NCBI GenBank assembly: GCA_028279365.1
Contig: JANQNX010000014.1
Span: 269,921 to 333,920 of the forward strand
Source: Gammaproteobacteria bacterium
GTDB taxonomy: Bacteria > Pseudomonadota > Gammaproteobacteria > Eutrophobiales > Eutrophobiaceae
Length of the DNA: 64,000 nucleotides
Reading direction: 5' to 3'
The position numbers were made by a program, and so were the translations under genes. Shown here piece after piece: positions 36,993 to 48,272 of this stretch. Numbering within the stretch: the stretch's first letter is position 1; each line of letters opens with the position of its first letter. The notes below the pieces were generated by a model. The model did not search any database. It had not been told where the DNA came from and saw only the letters and a program-made list of their open reading frames with translations.

Positions 36993-39338
36993 ATGAAGAT
37001 TAAATTAAAAATCCTGCTGGCTTTTGCATTTGTTGGTGTTTTATCGGTACTTTCAACCAGTATTGTAATTGGCTGGGCTGGCATCGATTTTGGCAAAAAA
37101 GCACTGGAAAATCAGGTTGAAAAAAACCTGATTTCAATTCGTGAACTCAAAAAAATACAGATTGAAACCTATTTTCGTCAAATAGAGAAACAAGCCATTA
37201 CCTATTCTAATGACCGCATGATTATTAACGCAATGAATGAGTTTAAAAATGGGTTTGCTCAATACAATAGCGAAAATAATCAAGATGATTATTCTCAGTA
37301 TCGGAACGATTTAAAAGATTATTATCAGAACGAGTTTAATAAAAATTACAGAAAGTTAAACGGTGGGCATCAATTAGATATAAATGTGTTATTAAAACCT
37401 CTTGAAGATGTTTCGCTGGCTTTGCAACATCGATTTATTGTGAATAACCCACATCCATTGGGTAGTAAGGATAACCTGTCTAATACTGGTGGTTACACTC
37501 AGTATGAGATTGCTCATGACATCTACCATGATTCATTTAGAGAATTTCAGAAACAATTTGGCTACTACGATATTTTTCTGGTTGATGCAGAAAGCGGACA
37601 TATTGTGTATAGCGTTTTTAAAGAGCTTGATTTTGCCACCTCATTAATTAACGGCCCTTATGCCAACAGCGGCATTGCCGAAGCATTCAGAGAAGCCAAC
37701 AAGCTCGTAGACAAAGATGAGGTCTATTTAACTGATTTCGATGCGTATAAGCCATCTTATGAATACCCTGCGTCTTTTATTGCTTCACCAATCTTTGAAG
37801 GCAATAAAAAGACCGGGATTTTAATCTTTCAAATGCCGATTGATACTATTAATGAGATTATGACTAATAATCAAAAATGGAATGAGTTTGGGCTTGGTGA
37901 CTCAGGCGAGACATATCTAATTGGTGAAAATTATAAAATGCGCAGTCAGGGACGATTTATCATTGAGGATAAAACGTCCTATATCAATATGGTTGAAAGC
38001 CTTGATTATCCGGCTGAAGTAGTTGAAGCAATTAAGTTGAAAGACACTACGATAGGCCTGCAATCAGTTAAGTCAGAAGGCGCGGTTGAGGCGATAGCAG
38101 GTAACACAGGCTATGGTATTTATCCCGATTATCGAGGCGTTAATGTCCTTTCTGCCTATGCGCCGATTAATATTAAGGGCTTGAACTGGGCCATCATGAG
38201 TGAAATAGACGAAGCAGAAGCCTTTGCTCCGGTTGCAATGTTCACTCGTAATGTTATTTATTACTCGTTAATCGCTGCTGCCATTCTGGTATTCATGGCC
38301 TGCATTAGCGGTTACTTTATGGGTGAGTACATTACCCGACCTATCATTACAATGATCCAATCCATAGTAATGTGTGCTGATAAAGTCTCACAAGGTAAAG
38401 GTGATTTGACTTTCAGACTAAACACGTCAAGCAAAGATGAAGTCTCAACGCTTGCAACAGCATTTAATCGTTTCATTGAAAATATTCAAGCAGTGATGCG
38501 CGAGGTGGACAGTGCCTCCGGGCGAGTTGCTGATGCATCCCAGGAAATGGAACGGGTTGTTATGACGACTAACGAAGGGATTGAAAAACAGTTTTCTGAG
38601 ACAGAACAAGTCGCGACTGCCATGAATGAAATGTCGGCAACCGTGAATGATGTTGCCAAGAGTGCATCAAATGCCGCTAATGCTGCATCTGCAGCCGACG
38701 AAAAATCGAAGCTCGGTATGGATGTAGTCAATGATGTTATCACTTCGATAAATACTCTTGCAAAAGAAGTAGAACAAACAGCAGGCGTGATTCAGACGCT
38801 AAAAAGTGATACCGAGTCTATTGGTACTGTGTTGGATGTGATTCGTGATATTGCCGAGCAAACCAATCTACTTGCACTAAACGCGGCTATTGAAGCGGCT
38901 CGTGCCGGTGAGCAGGGCAGGGGCTTTGCGGTTGTTGCTGATGAGGTGCGCACGCTCGCTAGTCGGACTCAGGACTCGACAGAAGAGATTCAATCCATGA
39001 TTGAAAGTCTACAAGCCCGCGCTCGTCAGGCAGGTGACGTTATGGATAAAAGTCGTGAGTATGCAGGTGTAACCGTTGAAAAAGCTAGCGATGCTGGTAA
39101 TGCGCTACAAATCATAAGCCATGAGATTTCCAATATTGATTCTCTAAATGCTCAGATTGCGACAGCGGCTGAAGAGCAATCAACCGTATCAGAAGAAATT
39201 GATCGTAATGTATCTTCTATTAGCGATATAGGAAAAGAGACGGCTAATGGAGCCAGACAAGTTAGTGAATCAAGCCGAGAGTTGGCAGAGCTAGCCGATG
39301 GACTTAAGGCCAGAATTGGTCAGTTTAAGGTTAGCTAA
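36993..39338 (+). CDS. Methyl-accepting chemotaxis protein with large sensor domain
   Basis: 781 residues. TM1 (about 7-28) is followed by an unusually large periplasmic region (about 390 residues). It contains a dCache-like part ([19 protein letters not shown] and [20 protein letters not shown], which are Cache-type strands). TM2 (about 422-445) leads to HAMP (about 448-500) and an MCP signalling domain with [20 protein letters not shown] and [18 protein letters not shown]. Cache sensors bind small organic ligands directly; none can be named here. It sits between aceF and lpdA on the opposite strand. Confidence 0.93.
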   Translation: MKIKLKILLAFAFVGVLSVLSTSIVIGWAGIDFGKKALENQVEKNLISIRELKKIQIETYFRQIEKQAITYSNDRMIINAMNEFKNGFAQYNSENNQDDYSQYRNDLKDYYQNEFNKNYRKLNGGHQLDINVLLKPLEDVSLALQHRFIVNNPHPLGSKDNLSNTGGYTQYEIAHDIYHDSFREFQKQFGYYDIFLVDAESGHIVYSVFKELDFATSLINGPYANSGIAEAFREANKLVDKDEVYLTDFDAYKPSYEYPASFIASPIFEGNKKTGILIFQMPIDTINEIMTNNQKWNEFGLGDSGETYLIGENYKMRSQGRFIIEDKTSYINMVESLDYPAEVVEAIKLKDTTIGLQSVKSEGAVEAIAGNTGYGIYPDYRGVNVLSAYAPINIKGLNWAIMSEIDEAEAFAPVAMFTRNVIYYSLIAAAILVFMACISGYFMGEYITRPIITMIQSIVMCADKVSQGKGDLTFRLNTSSKDEVSTLATAFNRFIENIQAVMREVDSASGRVADASQEMERVVMTTNEGIEKQFSETEQVATAMNEMSATVNDVAKSASNAANAASAADEKSKLGMDVVNDVITSINTLAKEVEQTAGVIQTLKSDTESIGTVLDVIRDIAEQTNLLALNAAIEAARAGEQGRGFAVVADEVRTLASRTQDSTEEIQSMIESLQARARQAGDVMDKSREYAGVTVEKASDAGNALQIISHEISNIDSLNAQIATAAEEQSTVSEEIDRNVSSISDIGKETANGARQVSESSRELAELADGLKARIGQFKVS

Positions 39339-39346
39339 TTAAATTG

Positions 39347-40645
39347 CTATAACAGGATATGCCGGATATCTTTTAATATAGTACTTAAAAATTTTGTGAA
39401 TTGTGCGCCGGCAACGCCATCAATGACACGATGATCATAGGACAATGCGAACGGCATGATTAGTCTGGGAACAAATTGCTCGGATTCATAGATGGGTTTG
39501 ATGGTTGCACGTGAGACACCGAGGATGGCGACTTCAGGTGCATTAATGATCGGCGTAAAGTGTCTGCCACCAATACCGCCCAGACTGGATATGGTAAAAC
39601 AGCCACCTTGTAAGTCCTTAGGCGTGATCTTGCCGGCCCTTGCCTTTTCACTCAGCTCGCTGATCTCACTGGCAATTTCAAACAGGCCTTTTTTATCCGC
39701 ATCTTTTACCACCGGAACGATTAACCCATCATTGGTATTAACGGCCACACCGATATGAAAATACTGTTTTAAAATAATCTTTTCACCATCTGGTGATAAT
39801 GATGAGTTAAATTCCGGGTATTGTTGTAATGCATCCACCACCGCCTTAACCAAGAATGCAACCAGGGTTAGTTTGATGCCCTGTTTTTTTGCCGCATCAA
39901 TTTTGGATTTTCTGAAGTCTTCCAGCTCGGTAATGTCGGCTTCGTCAAACTGGGTCACATGCGGAACAGTAATCCAACTGCGATGCAGGCTTTGTCCGCC
40001 TAATCGTTTCAGGCGACTCAAGGGTCTTGATTCCACCTGGCCGAATTTAGAAAAATCAATCGGTGGGATTTCCGGCATTGCAAAACCGGCTGCGGGAGAG
40101 ACTTTATTATTTGTTAAGACACTTTTGGTAAAGGCTTTAACATCTTCTTTAAGGATACGTCCTTTTTTGCCGCTGCCGTAAACCAGCCCCAAATCTACAC
40201 CGAGTTCGCGGGCAAAGCGTCGAACCGATGGACTGGCATGTGATTTGGAAGAGCGGCTCTGACCCACGACTTCACTGGTATCGCGTATTTGCGGTGCAGT
40301 TCTGGGTTCAGGCGTTGTTTCTGTTTCAGTGTTAGTCGACGTTTTATCAGGCTCGACTGCTTCGGTTTCGTTTTTAACATCACTGTCCGTTGATACCGCT
40401 GACGAGTCTGGTAGCAATACCATAATCGGTGTGCCTTCAGAAATAGCATCGCCAACACTCACATGAATTGCCTTGATCTCGCCGGCTGATGGCGACGGAA
40501 TATCCATGGTTGCCTTATCACTCTCCAGCGTCAATAAGGTCTGTTCTGCTTCGACTACATCACCCACCGCAACCGTAATCTCGATGACTTCTACGGCATC
40601 AAAATCACCAATATCGGGTAAGAGAATGTCTTGTTCGTCAGCCAT
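39347..40645 (-). CDS. aceF: Dihydrolipoamide acetyltransferase (PDH E2)
   Basis: 432 residues. One lipoyl domain (about 1-80, [11 protein letters not shown]) is followed by an acidic, threonine-rich linker, an E1/E3-binding domain (about 130-170; [16 protein letters not shown]) and the catalytic domain (about 195-432) with the active-site [15 protein letters not shown]. coli AceF has three lipoyl domains; one is common in other proteobacteria. It moves acetyl groups to CoA. aceE lies 16 bases upstream on the same strand. The lipoyl domain closely resembles that fused to LpdA, which suggests a shared origin within this cluster. Confidence 0.96.
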   Translation of the reverse strand: MADEQDILLPDIGDFDAVEVIEITVAVGDVVEAEQTLLTLESDKATMDIPSPSAGEIKAIHVSVGDAISEGTPIMVLLPDSSAVSTDSDVKNETEAVEPDKTSTNTETETTPEPRTAPQIRDTSEVVGQSRSSKSHASPSVRRFARELGVDLGLVYGSGKKGRILKEDVKAFTKSVLTNNKVSPAAGFAMPEIPPIDFSKFGQVESRPLSRLKRLGGQSLHRSWITVPHVTQFDEADITELEDFRKSKIDAAKKQGIKLTLVAFLVKAVVDALQQYPEFNSSLSPDGEKIILKQYFHIGVAVNTNDGLIVPVVKDADKKGLFEIASEISELSEKARAGKITPKDLQGGCFTISSLGGIGGRHFTPIINAPEVAILGVSRATIKPIYESEQFVPRLIMPFALSYDHRVIDGVAGAQFTKFLSTILKDIRHILL

Positions 40646-40661
40646 GATAATCGAAGATGAG

Positions 40662-43310
40662 TTAGACAGTAGTGGGATCAGGTTTGTCAGGGTCGATGTT
40701 GTATTTCTTAATCGCTTTGCTAACTACTTTAGGCGCTATGCTTCCTTCATCCGCCAGGGCTTTTAACGCCGCAACGATGACGTAATAACGATTGACCTCG
40801 AAGAATTTTCTCAGCTGTGCACGGGTATCGCTACGGCCAAATCCATCTGTGCCAAGCACTACATATCTTGAGGAGACAAATTCGCGAATTTGGTCAGCAT
40901 AGGTTTTCATATAATCCGTCGCAGCGACGACCGGTAATTCCGTATTCAATTGCTGTTCGACATAGGACTGCCTGGCCTTTTTTTCTGGATGCAGCATATT
41001 CCAACGTTGCGCGGCAAGTCCTTCTCGACGTAATTCATTAAAACTGGTCACGCTCCAGATATTGGCGACAATATTAAAATCATCTTTTAATAATTCAGCA
41101 GCAGCGATCACCTCGCGCAATATTGTGCCGGAGCCAAGTAATTCGATTTGTGCATTATCTACTTTGTCAAAACAATACATACCTTGGATGATGCCCTCTT
41201 CGGTACCAGCTGGCAGGGCAGGGTGCGGATAGTTTTCATTCATTACGGCGATGTAATAAAACACATCTTCATGATTTTGATACATGCGTCGCATGCCGTC
41301 CTGGATGATGACGGCCAGTTCATAGGCAAAAGTGGGATCGTAAGCAATACAGTTTGGAATGGTTGATGCGAGTATATGTGCATGGCCATCCTGGTGTTGC
41401 AAACCTTCACCTGCCAGTGTTGTCCTGCCGGCAGTGCCGCCCAGCAAAAATCCACGTGCGCGCATATCACCCGATGCCCAGGCTAAATCACCAATGCGTT
41501 GAAAGCCGAACATCGAGTAATAAATATAAAACGGGATCATTTGCAGGTTATGATTACGATAGGACGTTGCGGCAGCGATCCAGGATGAATAGGCACCGGC
41601 CTCGTTGATACCTTCTTCCAGTATTTGTCCTTTAATGTCTTCGCGGTAGTACATCACCTGATCGGAATCAACCGGTTCATATAGCTGGCCGACTGCTGAA
41701 TAAATACCGAACTGTCGGAACATACCTTCCATGCCAAAGGTGCGTGCTTCATCCGGTACAATCGGGACCACATGCTTACCGATCTTTTTATCTTTTATTA
41801 ATGCATTAAGGATGCGGACAAATGCCATTGTCGTCGAGATTTCACGATCACCGGTGCCATCGAGCAGTTTTTGATGAATGCTTATCTCAGGTATTTGTAA
41901 TTCCGGAGCCGGTTTACGTTTACCAAAAAAGTATCCGCCCAGTTCCTTGCGCCGCGCTTTTAAATAACTGATTTCTTCACTGTCTTCATCCGGCTTGTAA
42001 AAGGGCGCATCGCCAATCTCATCATCCGATATTGGGATATTAAACCTGTCACGGAATTGTTTGAGCGACTCTTCTCCCATTTTCTTTTGTTGATGGGTGA
42101 TATTCTGGCCTTCGCCTGCCTCGCCCATGCCATAGCCTTTAACGGTTTTAACCAGTATTACGGTTGGCTGGCCGGTGTGTTTCACGGCAGCAGCATAGGC
42201 GGCATAGACCTTGTGTGGGTCATGTCCGCCACGATTTAATCGCCAGATATCCTCGTCAGACATATTAGCCACCATGGCTTTTAATTCGGGATACTCGGCA
42301 AAGAAATGTTCGCGAACGAACTTACCATCGTTGGCTTTATAAGCCTGATATTCGCCATCGACAACTTCTTCCATACGTTTATACAACAATCCCATTGTAT
42401 CCCTGGCGATCAGTGGGTCCCAATAAGAACCCCATATTACTTTGATCACATTCCAGCCGGCTCCACGAAAGGTGCCTTCTAGTTCCTGAATAATCTTGCC
42501 GTTTCCTCTAACCGGGCCATCCAGTCGTTGTAAATTACAGTTGATGACAAAGATTAAATTATCCAGTTTTTCTCTGGCGGCAAGTCCAATCGCACCGAGT
42601 GACTCTGGTTCGTCCATTTCACCATCGCCCATAAACGCCCAGACTTTTCGACCGCTGTCCTGTTTCATGCCCCGATTTTCCAAATAGCGCATAAAACGGG
42701 CCTGATAGATTGACATCAATGGGCCGAGTCCCATAGAAACAGTGGGGAATTGCCAATAGTCAGGCATTAGCCACGGGTGGGGGTAAGAAGATAAACCGTT
42801 ACCGTCGACTTCCTGACGGAAATTCAGCATTTGTTCTTCGGTAATGCGTCCGGTCATAAATGCACGTGCATAAATGCCCGGTGCCGAGTGGCCTTGCACA
42901 AACAACAAATCGCCGCCGTGCTCTTCGCTTGGTGCATGGAAGAAATGATTAAACCCCACATCATATAATGTGGCGGACGAAGCAAAACTGGCGATGTGCC
43001 CACCGAGTTCACTACTTTTACGATTGGCTTTAACCACCATGGCCATCGCGTTCCAGCGAATTAGTGAACGAATACGCCATTCCAATCCGGCATCGCCGGG
43101 CGATTTTTCCTCACGCGACGGCGGGATCGTATTTAGGTATGCGGTATTGGCGGAATAGGGTAGATAAGCGCCGGATTTTCGTGCCCTGCTGATTAATTGT
43201 TCAAGAATATAATGACCGCGTTCAATACCCTCTATTTCCAATAGAGAATCCAGGGCTTCCAGCCATTCTTTGGTTTCCTGTGGGTCTATGTCTTGCTCTT
43301 GTTCAGACAT
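40662..43310 (-). CDS. aceE: Pyruvate dehydrogenase E1, homodimeric type
   Basis: 882 residues (E. coli 887). The ThDP/Mg motif [20 protein letters not shown]...NCNLQ is intact, as are the N-terminal [14 protein letters not shown] and the large-domain [20 protein letters not shown]. It decarboxylates pyruvate and acetylates the E2 lipoyl arm. aceE and aceF are one operon (16-base gap). In the 190-base gap to the divergent aminopeptidase gene I see two dyads but no clear PdhR site. Confidence 0.97.
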   Translation of the reverse strand: MSEQEQDIDPQETKEWLEALDSLLEIEGIERGHYILEQLISRARKSGAYLPYSANTAYLNTIPPSREEKSPGDAGLEWRIRSLIRWNAMAMVVKANRKSSELGGHIASFASSATLYDVGFNHFFHAPSEEHGGDLLFVQGHSAPGIYARAFMTGRITEEQMLNFRQEVDGNGLSSYPHPWLMPDYWQFPTVSMGLGPLMSIYQARFMRYLENRGMKQDSGRKVWAFMGDGEMDEPESLGAIGLAAREKLDNLIFVINCNLQRLDGPVRGNGKIIQELEGTFRGAGWNVIKVIWGSYWDPLIARDTMGLLYKRMEEVVDGEYQAYKANDGKFVREHFFAEYPELKAMVANMSDEDIWRLNRGGHDPHKVYAAYAAAVKHTGQPTVILVKTVKGYGMGEAGEGQNITHQQKKMGEESLKQFRDRFNIPISDDEIGDAPFYKPDEDSEEISYLKARRKELGGYFFGKRKPAPELQIPEISIHQKLLDGTGDREISTTMAFVRILNALIKDKKIGKHVVPIVPDEARTFGMEGMFRQFGIYSAVGQLYEPVDSDQVMYYREDIKGQILEEGINEAGAYSSWIAAATSYRNHNLQMIPFYIYYSMFGFQRIGDLAWASGDMRARGFLLGGTAGRTTLAGEGLQHQDGHAHILASTIPNCIAYDPTFAYELAVIIQDGMRRMYQNHEDVFYYIAVMNENYPHPALPAGTEEGIIQGMYCFDKVDNAQIELLGSGTILREVIAAAELLKDDFNIVANIWSVTSFNELRREGLAAQRWNMLHPEKKARQSYVEQQLNTELPVVAATDYMKTYADQIREFVSSRYVVLGTDGFGRSDTRAQLRKFFEVNRYYVIVAALKALADEGSIAPKVVSKAIKKYNIDPDKPDPTTV

Positions 43311-43393
43311 CCTGCTTTTCCATTATATTTTTTCTGACAATATTCCTACTTTAGCATTCCAAGCTGGTAATATTGCGCTTAAGTTCAGATATT

Positions 43394-43451
43394 AGATGAG
43401 CCGCTCATCTTTTTAAAGCTGCGTTTTAAATGCATGGTTTACCTCATGCAT
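43394..43451. promoter_or_regulatory. Two dyads between aceE and the aminopeptidase gene
   Basis: AGATGAG/CTCATCT (43394-43400, 43404-43410) has a 3-base loop and four T after it on the plus strand. ATGCATG/CATGCAT (43430-43436, 43445-43451) has an 8-base spacer. The first could act as an attenuator or small-RNA terminator; the second looks like an operator. Confidence 0.45.
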
Positions 43452-43500
43452 ATTAGATACCATCAAACTAAATCTTTTCACTAGAAGGAATGTATTACGC

Positions 43501-44973
43501 ATGAATATCAAACTGCAACAAAACAAGTCGCTTCCGACCAAAGTACAGGTCGACAACGTCGCTAACTGGATCGTTGTTATGTCATATCCAGTCAAGAATG
43601 AGGATTTCACTTACAGTGCCCAATTATTGAATCGTCGCAAGCTACTTGATCTAAAAGAGGCTGATACCAAACCGCTGACGATAGACTTACCAAATGCCCG
43701 CAGTAGCCATGTAACCTTTGCCGCAATTGAGCAATCCATCAGTACGTTTGATTTACTGACGCTTTCAAGAAAACTTGTTGCCGGGCACAGCGACAGTAAT
43801 ACAAATCAACTTGGGCTGGTGGTATCGGGTTTTGATGATATTTCGGCTGAGCGCATAGCCGAATCACTAATCTCCGCGGCACTGGCAGCAGCAGCCACTA
43901 TGCCAAATTTCAAAAGTGAAAAACAAACGCCAACAAAACTTGCCAAATTATCGCTTTATGGCGTCAAACTGCGCCATGGCTTCAAGCAAAGTTTTGCCAT
44001 CGCAGAAGGTAATGCATTAACGCGTCGTTTAAGCATGTTGCCATCCAATAAATTAACCCCAACCGAATACCTAAAGGAAGTCAAAGTTCTGGCGAAAGAA
44101 AACAAGTGGAAACTGGAATTTTATAATGAAGCAAACCTGCGCAAGAAAAAGGCAGGGGCGTTTCTTGCCGTAGCACAAGGTAGTCCCAAGGCCGATGCCG
44201 GCATAGTGCGATTACGCTACACGCCTGCAAACAGCAAAGGCAAAAAGATTTTTCTGGTCGGGAAAGGTATCTGTTATGACACCGGTGGGACAAATCTTAA
44301 ACCGGCAAATTACATGTTTGGTATGCATGAGGATATGCAGGGTAGTGCCGTTGCGTTAGGGACATTACTGGCTTTAACCCGATTGAATTTTAATCGACCG
44401 GTTGAGTGTTGGTTGGCATTAGCAATGAATCATATTGGTCCCAAGGCATATAAACCGAATGACGTGGTCACTGCCAGTGACGGTACCACTATCGAAGTGG
44501 TGCATACCGATGCTGAAGGCAGAATGATATTGTCAGATACACTGGCATTAGCATCAAAAGAAAAACCGGCATTGATCATGGACTACGCTACGTTAACCGG
44601 AACCTGTATCTATGCTTTGGGCACTTCCTACAGTGGTGTGTTTACCAATCAGAAAGCATGGCATCCGAGTTTAATCAAGGCAGGTGAAGATAGTGGTGAA
44701 CGGATTTGGCCATTTCCGCTGGATAAAGATTTTGACGATATGATTAAGAGTGATATCGCTGATGTAAAACAATGTTCTCAGGAAAGCGGTGTTGACCACA
44801 TCCTGGCGTCGCGTTTTTTGCAGCGTTTTGTTAAGCATGACACACCCTGGATACACATGGACTTGTCCAGCAGTAACAAGAAGGGCGGGTTAGCACATAT
44901 ACCAACCGATACGACCGGGTTCGGTGTGCGCTACAGTGTTAATTTACTACTAAATAAATATCTCGTTACCTAA
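43501..44973 (+). CDS. M17 leucyl aminopeptidase family protein
   Basis: 490 residues. The M17 two-metal site is recognisable though the sequence diverges from PepA. GKGICYDTGGTNLK contains the Lys, Asp and Lys ligands and catalytic positions; HEDMQGSA holds the next Asp; HTDAEGRMILSDTLAL holds Asp, Glu and the catalytic Arg. It should remove N-terminal residues from peptides in the cytoplasm. PepA or PepB could not be separated. It is transcribed alone; the next gene is convergent after 15 bases. Confidence 0.92.
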   Translation: MNIKLQQNKSLPTKVQVDNVANWIVVMSYPVKNEDFTYSAQLLNRRKLLDLKEADTKPLTIDLPNARSSHVTFAAIEQSISTFDLLTLSRKLVAGHSDSNTNQLGLVVSGFDDISAERIAESLISAALAAAATMPNFKSEKQTPTKLAKLSLYGVKLRHGFKQSFAIAEGNALTRRLSMLPSNKLTPTEYLKEVKVLAKENKWKLEFYNEANLRKKKAGAFLAVAQGSPKADAGIVRLRYTPANSKGKKIFLVGKGICYDTGGTNLKPANYMFGMHEDMQGSAVALGTLLALTRLNFNRPVECWLALAMNHIGPKAYKPNDVVTASDGTTIEVVHTDAEGRMILSDTLALASKEKPALIMDYATLTGTCIYALGTSYSGVFTNQKAWHPSLIKAGEDSGERIWPFPLDKDFDDMIKSDIADVKQCSQESGVDHILASRFLQRFVKHDTPWIHMDLSSSNKKGGLAHIPTDTTGFGVRYSVNLLLNKYLVT

Positions 44974-44988
44974 GTCAACGTTCAACGG

Positions 44989-45837
44989 TTAACGGCAAGC
45001 AGGTATAAGCTGGGATAGCTGTCTCCATTGCGTATCCCAGTTTTTAGCATGAGTGGTATCAGGCACTGTTTTTACGTTAATGCATGTCAATTCAGGATCG
45101 GTTTGTTCGATATGTTGGACATAAGAATCGGTAATCGCTGAAGTAATGATCATATCGCCATCGGCAACAAAATGAATTTGCGGTATATGTAAAAGTTTGT
45201 CGGATAAATTTGCCGGATTGATTGAACCTGTCAGTGCAGAGACTTGATGAACCTCGCTGAATTTGTCGATATCCAGATTGCCAACGACAGTGCGTAAGTC
45301 AATTACATCATCTCTTTCGGCTGTCAATATCGCAGCAATAGTGCCACCACCAGAATAACCCACTAGTCTAAATTGGTTGAGCCCGTGTTCGTCACGCAAT
45401 ATATTTAATGCTTCATGATAACTATCGATGACTTCCCTTGAAGCGCGTTTTGAGGTCCAGTAATCCGCGACGCAGTTTTTTTCTTGTTCTATATCAACGA
45501 ATTGACAAGGGCGCGCAAGATAAATGATATTTTTTGACGTATCTTTGAATGCGATTCGCATGCCGACAGGATCACGAGGTGTAGGATTAGTGGATATTTG
45601 TGTCTTTGTTTTCCAGGCCAGACCGTCGCCTTCGATAAAGATGCTAACGGTAGCTTGCGTAGAAGTCAGTTTTTGATAAGCAACAAGGCTAAAATAATGA
45701 GTGACATATGTGGCTTTATCAAAGCCGCTGTTTGCTGCTAACGAAGTAGCATTTTGATTACGTGTTTGGACAGAGTTGCAAGCACTTAACAGTGTAATGG
45801 TACAACAAACGAATGCACTAGAAACAAAGTGTCGCAT
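44989..45837 (-). CDS. Lipoprotein with alpha/beta-hydrolase-like fold
   Basis: 282 residues. The lipobox LLSAC places the lipidated Cys at residue 20. A nucleophile elbow, GYSGGGTIAAIL (catalytic Ser in GYSGG), and a late His (TTHAKNW) suggest an alpha/beta hydrolase. Strands such as VSIFIEGDGLAWKTK and NIIYLARPCQ recur in an uncharacterised lipoprotein family in gammaproteobacteria. The substrate is unknown. It is the last gene of a minus-strand group with the FecR-domain and autotransporter genes (23-base gap), which suggests a job at the outer surface or periplasm linked to them. Confidence 0.7.
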   Translation of the reverse strand: MRHFVSSAFVCCTITLLSACNSVQTRNQNATSLAANSGFDKATYVTHYFSLVAYQKLTSTQATVSIFIEGDGLAWKTKTQISTNPTPRDPVGMRIAFKDTSKNIIYLARPCQFVDIEQEKNCVADYWTSKRASREVIDSYHEALNILRDEHGLNQFRLVGYSGGGTIAAILTAERDDVIDLRTVVGNLDIDKFSEVHQVSALTGSINPANLSDKLLHIPQIHFVADGDMIITSAITDSYVQHIEQTDPELTCINVKTVPDTTHAKNWDTQWRQLSQLIPACR

Positions 45838-45860
45838 TCGTAATAATCATGATTTGCTTA

Positions 45861-46559
45861 TCAGGGCATGCGCGGTCTGGGTACATTGACACGGTTTACG
45901 TTCTGCATTGAGCGCATCAAATTATTGATGGTTTGTAAACGCATACGCCTTGGTGGGGATGGCGGGCTGTTTGCGTCAGGGATTTCCGTACCGTAACCGG
46001 GTTCATCGATAGTGACCTTACCAAAATCATTATAAACATCGATGGCCGATTTTCTTGATTCATCCTCAGGTTCAATCAGTATGATTGTGGCTGATGTACC
46101 GTCAGCCTCACCAATCACCTGCGTCCCGCGTATACCTATGGTCGCAACCGCAGTACCAACCTTCATGGACTCAGGTTTCTGCTTGGCAACCAGACCGGTG
46201 ACAAAACGAAACGCGCCTTTCAATTCATCAACCTTGACTGAATCTTGTTCTGCATTTTGTTCATATTTATATTCACTGACAGTCAGGCTTGATTCAGCGC
46301 CTAACTCAAATCGAGTCTTATCCTTGAATAATATGATTGCTAAGGAATCCTTTTCGGTTTGTATGCGATCTTGTTCAAAGATCTTTTTACCAAAAGACAG
46401 TTTTCTTTTTTCATCATCGGCAGAGATTGCGTAAACCGTGCCTTTCAGTTTTACGATTTTTGCTACTGCATCTGCTGCAGCCTGCGACTGAAATGACAGG
46501 ATTGATAAAAATATCAATAAAAATAGTGAAGAAAAAAAATCCGCTCGCTTTTTTTGCAT
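45861..46559 (-). CDS. Secreted FecR-domain protein
   Basis: 232 residues from the ATG at 46559 (GGAA 7 bases upstream; an ATG at 46571 is possible). A signal peptide ends near residue 28 (SFQSQA). The FecR domain (about 35-150) has VAKIVKLKGTVYAISADDEKR, VVGTA-type repeats and VATIGIRGTQVIGEADG. No TM helix follows, so it is a free periplasmic FecR-type protein, not a sigma-regulator. A Pro-rich C-terminal tail (SPPSPPRRMRL) ends it. It is 19 bases after the autotransporter gene. Confidence 0.8.
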   Translation of the reverse strand: MQKKRADFFSSLFLLIFLSILSFQSQAAADAVAKIVKLKGTVYAISADDEKRKLSFGKKIFEQDRIQTEKDSLAIILFKDKTRFELGAESSLTVSEYKYEQNAEQDSVKVDELKGAFRFVTGLVAKQKPESMKVGTAVATIGIRGTQVIGEADGTSATIILIEPEDESRKSAIDVYNDFGKVTIDEPGYGTEIPDANSPPSPPRRMRLQTINNLMRSMQNVNRVNVPRPRMP

Positions 46560-46578
46560 AGTGAATTCCATTAACGCT

Positions 46579-48003
46579 CTAGAAATCGGCTCTGATGGTA
46601 AGGCTGATCCTGTCTTCATTAAAGTTTTGTCGGGTAAAACGTTTGCTGTATTCCAGGTTCCCGGTAATACCGGATTTCTCAAAGTAGCGGATACCGGTCG
46701 TTAACAAAATATCGTCTTTATCATTTGAGGGTTGTGGACCGGTGGCGGCAACGATTTCCTGAAGTTGATAATCATATTGATATGATAGGGTAAGGAACGG
46801 CTCCCACTCATTAAAACTGTAGGCGACATTACCGCCGACGCTGACGGTGCCAACTTTGTTCCTTGATTCTTCTACAATGCTACCATTGCTTTCGATGTAA
46901 CTATTAATGACACTGCTCGCAAATAACATCCCGACACGTCCGCCGATAATCCATCGGTCGATAAAGTGAATACCATTCAGGTTAAATGCACCAAACCATC
47001 GGTCAGAGTTGGGATCACTGTTCACGCGTGTGGTGCCAGCAGTTCGAAACTGATCATAACTAACGTTTGAATAGCCAATATTAAAATCAGCACTTAGAAA
47101 GTCAGTGAGCACTGCGCCAAAGTAAGGCGCAATGGTGATAGTATCGACCTGCTGGTTACCGCTGTTAAAATTGGTATCAATATCGCTATTGTCAAAACCC
47201 ATCGCGACACCCATAACGGTATTTTCCCAGAACTGAAAATCAATACCGCCCAGGAAACTGTGGCTTCGACCATCGATAGCTGTTGTACTCAGATCGTTTT
47301 CGAAATCGGTATAGGAATAATTTCCCCAAATACCGTAAGGCACTGCTTCTCCATCACCGGCATTTAAGCCGGTCGTGCCATTCAGTTTAAATTGATTGTC
47401 GCCAAATGTCGGGTTAATGAAAAAACCGATACCGGCAAGAGCCGCACCAATACGATTAGAGATACCACTAATTGTGCTTTGAATCTGCAGATTAAATAAC
47501 AAGGCATCAGTTACGGTACTACTCGGGGTGTTCTCTGATGCTAATACTGTCGAGCCGGTTCGTGCTAGGGTTCCTCCGGTAATAACAGAATCGCAAACAC
47601 CACCTAAGTCTGTAACGCCGCCTGATATAATCGTTAGAATAGACCCCGATACTTGTAGTAATAAAGAACCTGGATCGCCATCTGACAGCGTGAAACTAAA
47701 GCTAAACGTAGTTTGGTCAAGGAATGAGCCCGAATTGATGGTAAACGTATCCAGACTTCCATCATTGTTATTGGTAAATGAGCCGCTTACACCAGTAATG
47801 CTACCGTTAGTAGGATTAGACTCTAATATCAGGTTGATTGAACCTGTAAAAGCTTGCGCGTTTTCCGGACAAGAAGAGGGAGACGAATCAACATCGATAC
47901 CGTTAAGCGTGCCTGAATAATTGCCAGTTACATCGGGATAATCTGCCATGGCCAGAGTGGAGATCGTCGCCAAAAATAGAAACAAAAATAGTGATCGATA
48001 CAT
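46579..48003 (-). CDS. Autotransporter-type outer-membrane beta-barrel protein
   Basis: 474 residues. The signal peptide (about 1-20, TLAMA) is followed by a passenger-like domain of about 180 residues with two cysteine pairs (SSCPENA and GGVCDSV), rich in Asn, Gly and Ser. The last 270 residues form an autotransporter-type barrel (alternating strands; SFLGGIDFQFWENTVMGVAMG, WFGAFNLNGIHF), ending SLTIRADF with the terminal Phe of outer-membrane proteins. The passenger is short, with no protease motif seen. It leads a three-gene operon with FecR-domain and lipoprotein-hydrolase genes. Confidence 0.8.
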   Translation of the reverse strand: MYRSLFLFLFLATISTLAMADYPDVTGNYSGTLNGIDVDSSPSSCPENAQAFTGSINLILESNPTNGSITGVSGSFTNNNDGSLDTFTINSGSFLDQTTFSFSFTLSDGDPGSLLLQVSGSILTIISGGVTDLGGVCDSVITGGTLARTGSTVLASENTPSSTVTDALLFNLQIQSTISGISNRIGAALAGIGFFINPTFGDNQFKLNGTTGLNAGDGEAVPYGIWGNYSYTDFENDLSTTAIDGRSHSFLGGIDFQFWENTVMGVAMGFDNSDIDTNFNSGNQQVDTITIAPYFGAVLTDFLSADFNIGYSNVSYDQFRTAGTTRVNSDPNSDRWFGAFNLNGIHFIDRWIIGGRVGMLFASSVINSYIESNGSIVEESRNKVGTVSVGGNVAYSFNEWEPFLTLSYQYDYQLQEIVAATGPQPSNDKDDILLTTGIRYFEKSGITGNLEYSKRFTRQNFNEDRISLTIRADF

Positions 48004-48175
48004 ACTGATTTAAACCGAGTTTTTCTTATGTTTTTTATAGTTTAAATTAATACTGATTACGAAAATAGTGAAAATTTTATGACTGATGTTCGCTCGAATG
48101 AGTATAGATGCTATCTCGATTTACAGCAGAGCAGCGATTAATTAGAACTATCACTAAAACAAAAATTGCTACAAC

Positions 48176-48196
48176 CGACTATAGTAAAAATAGTCG
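48176..48196. other. Inverted repeat before typA
   Basis: CGACTAT (48176-48182), 7-base spacer, ATAGTCG (48190-48196). It lies 42 bases upstream of a perfect TATAAT box (48238-48243) that is the likely -10 of typA, although no good -35 is visible. Confidence 0.4.
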
Positions 48197-48272
48197 CAAT
48201 ATTCACGAAAAAGTCCGGTATTTTTAACTTCTGTCTGTATAATGCGCGCTTTTTGTGCTGAGGGCAGAATGC

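Noticed and set aside
43401..43460. PdhR operator upstream of aceE
   Set aside because: The best stretch, TGGTTTACC, has a two-base instead of three-base centre and lacks the flanking AATT/AATT.
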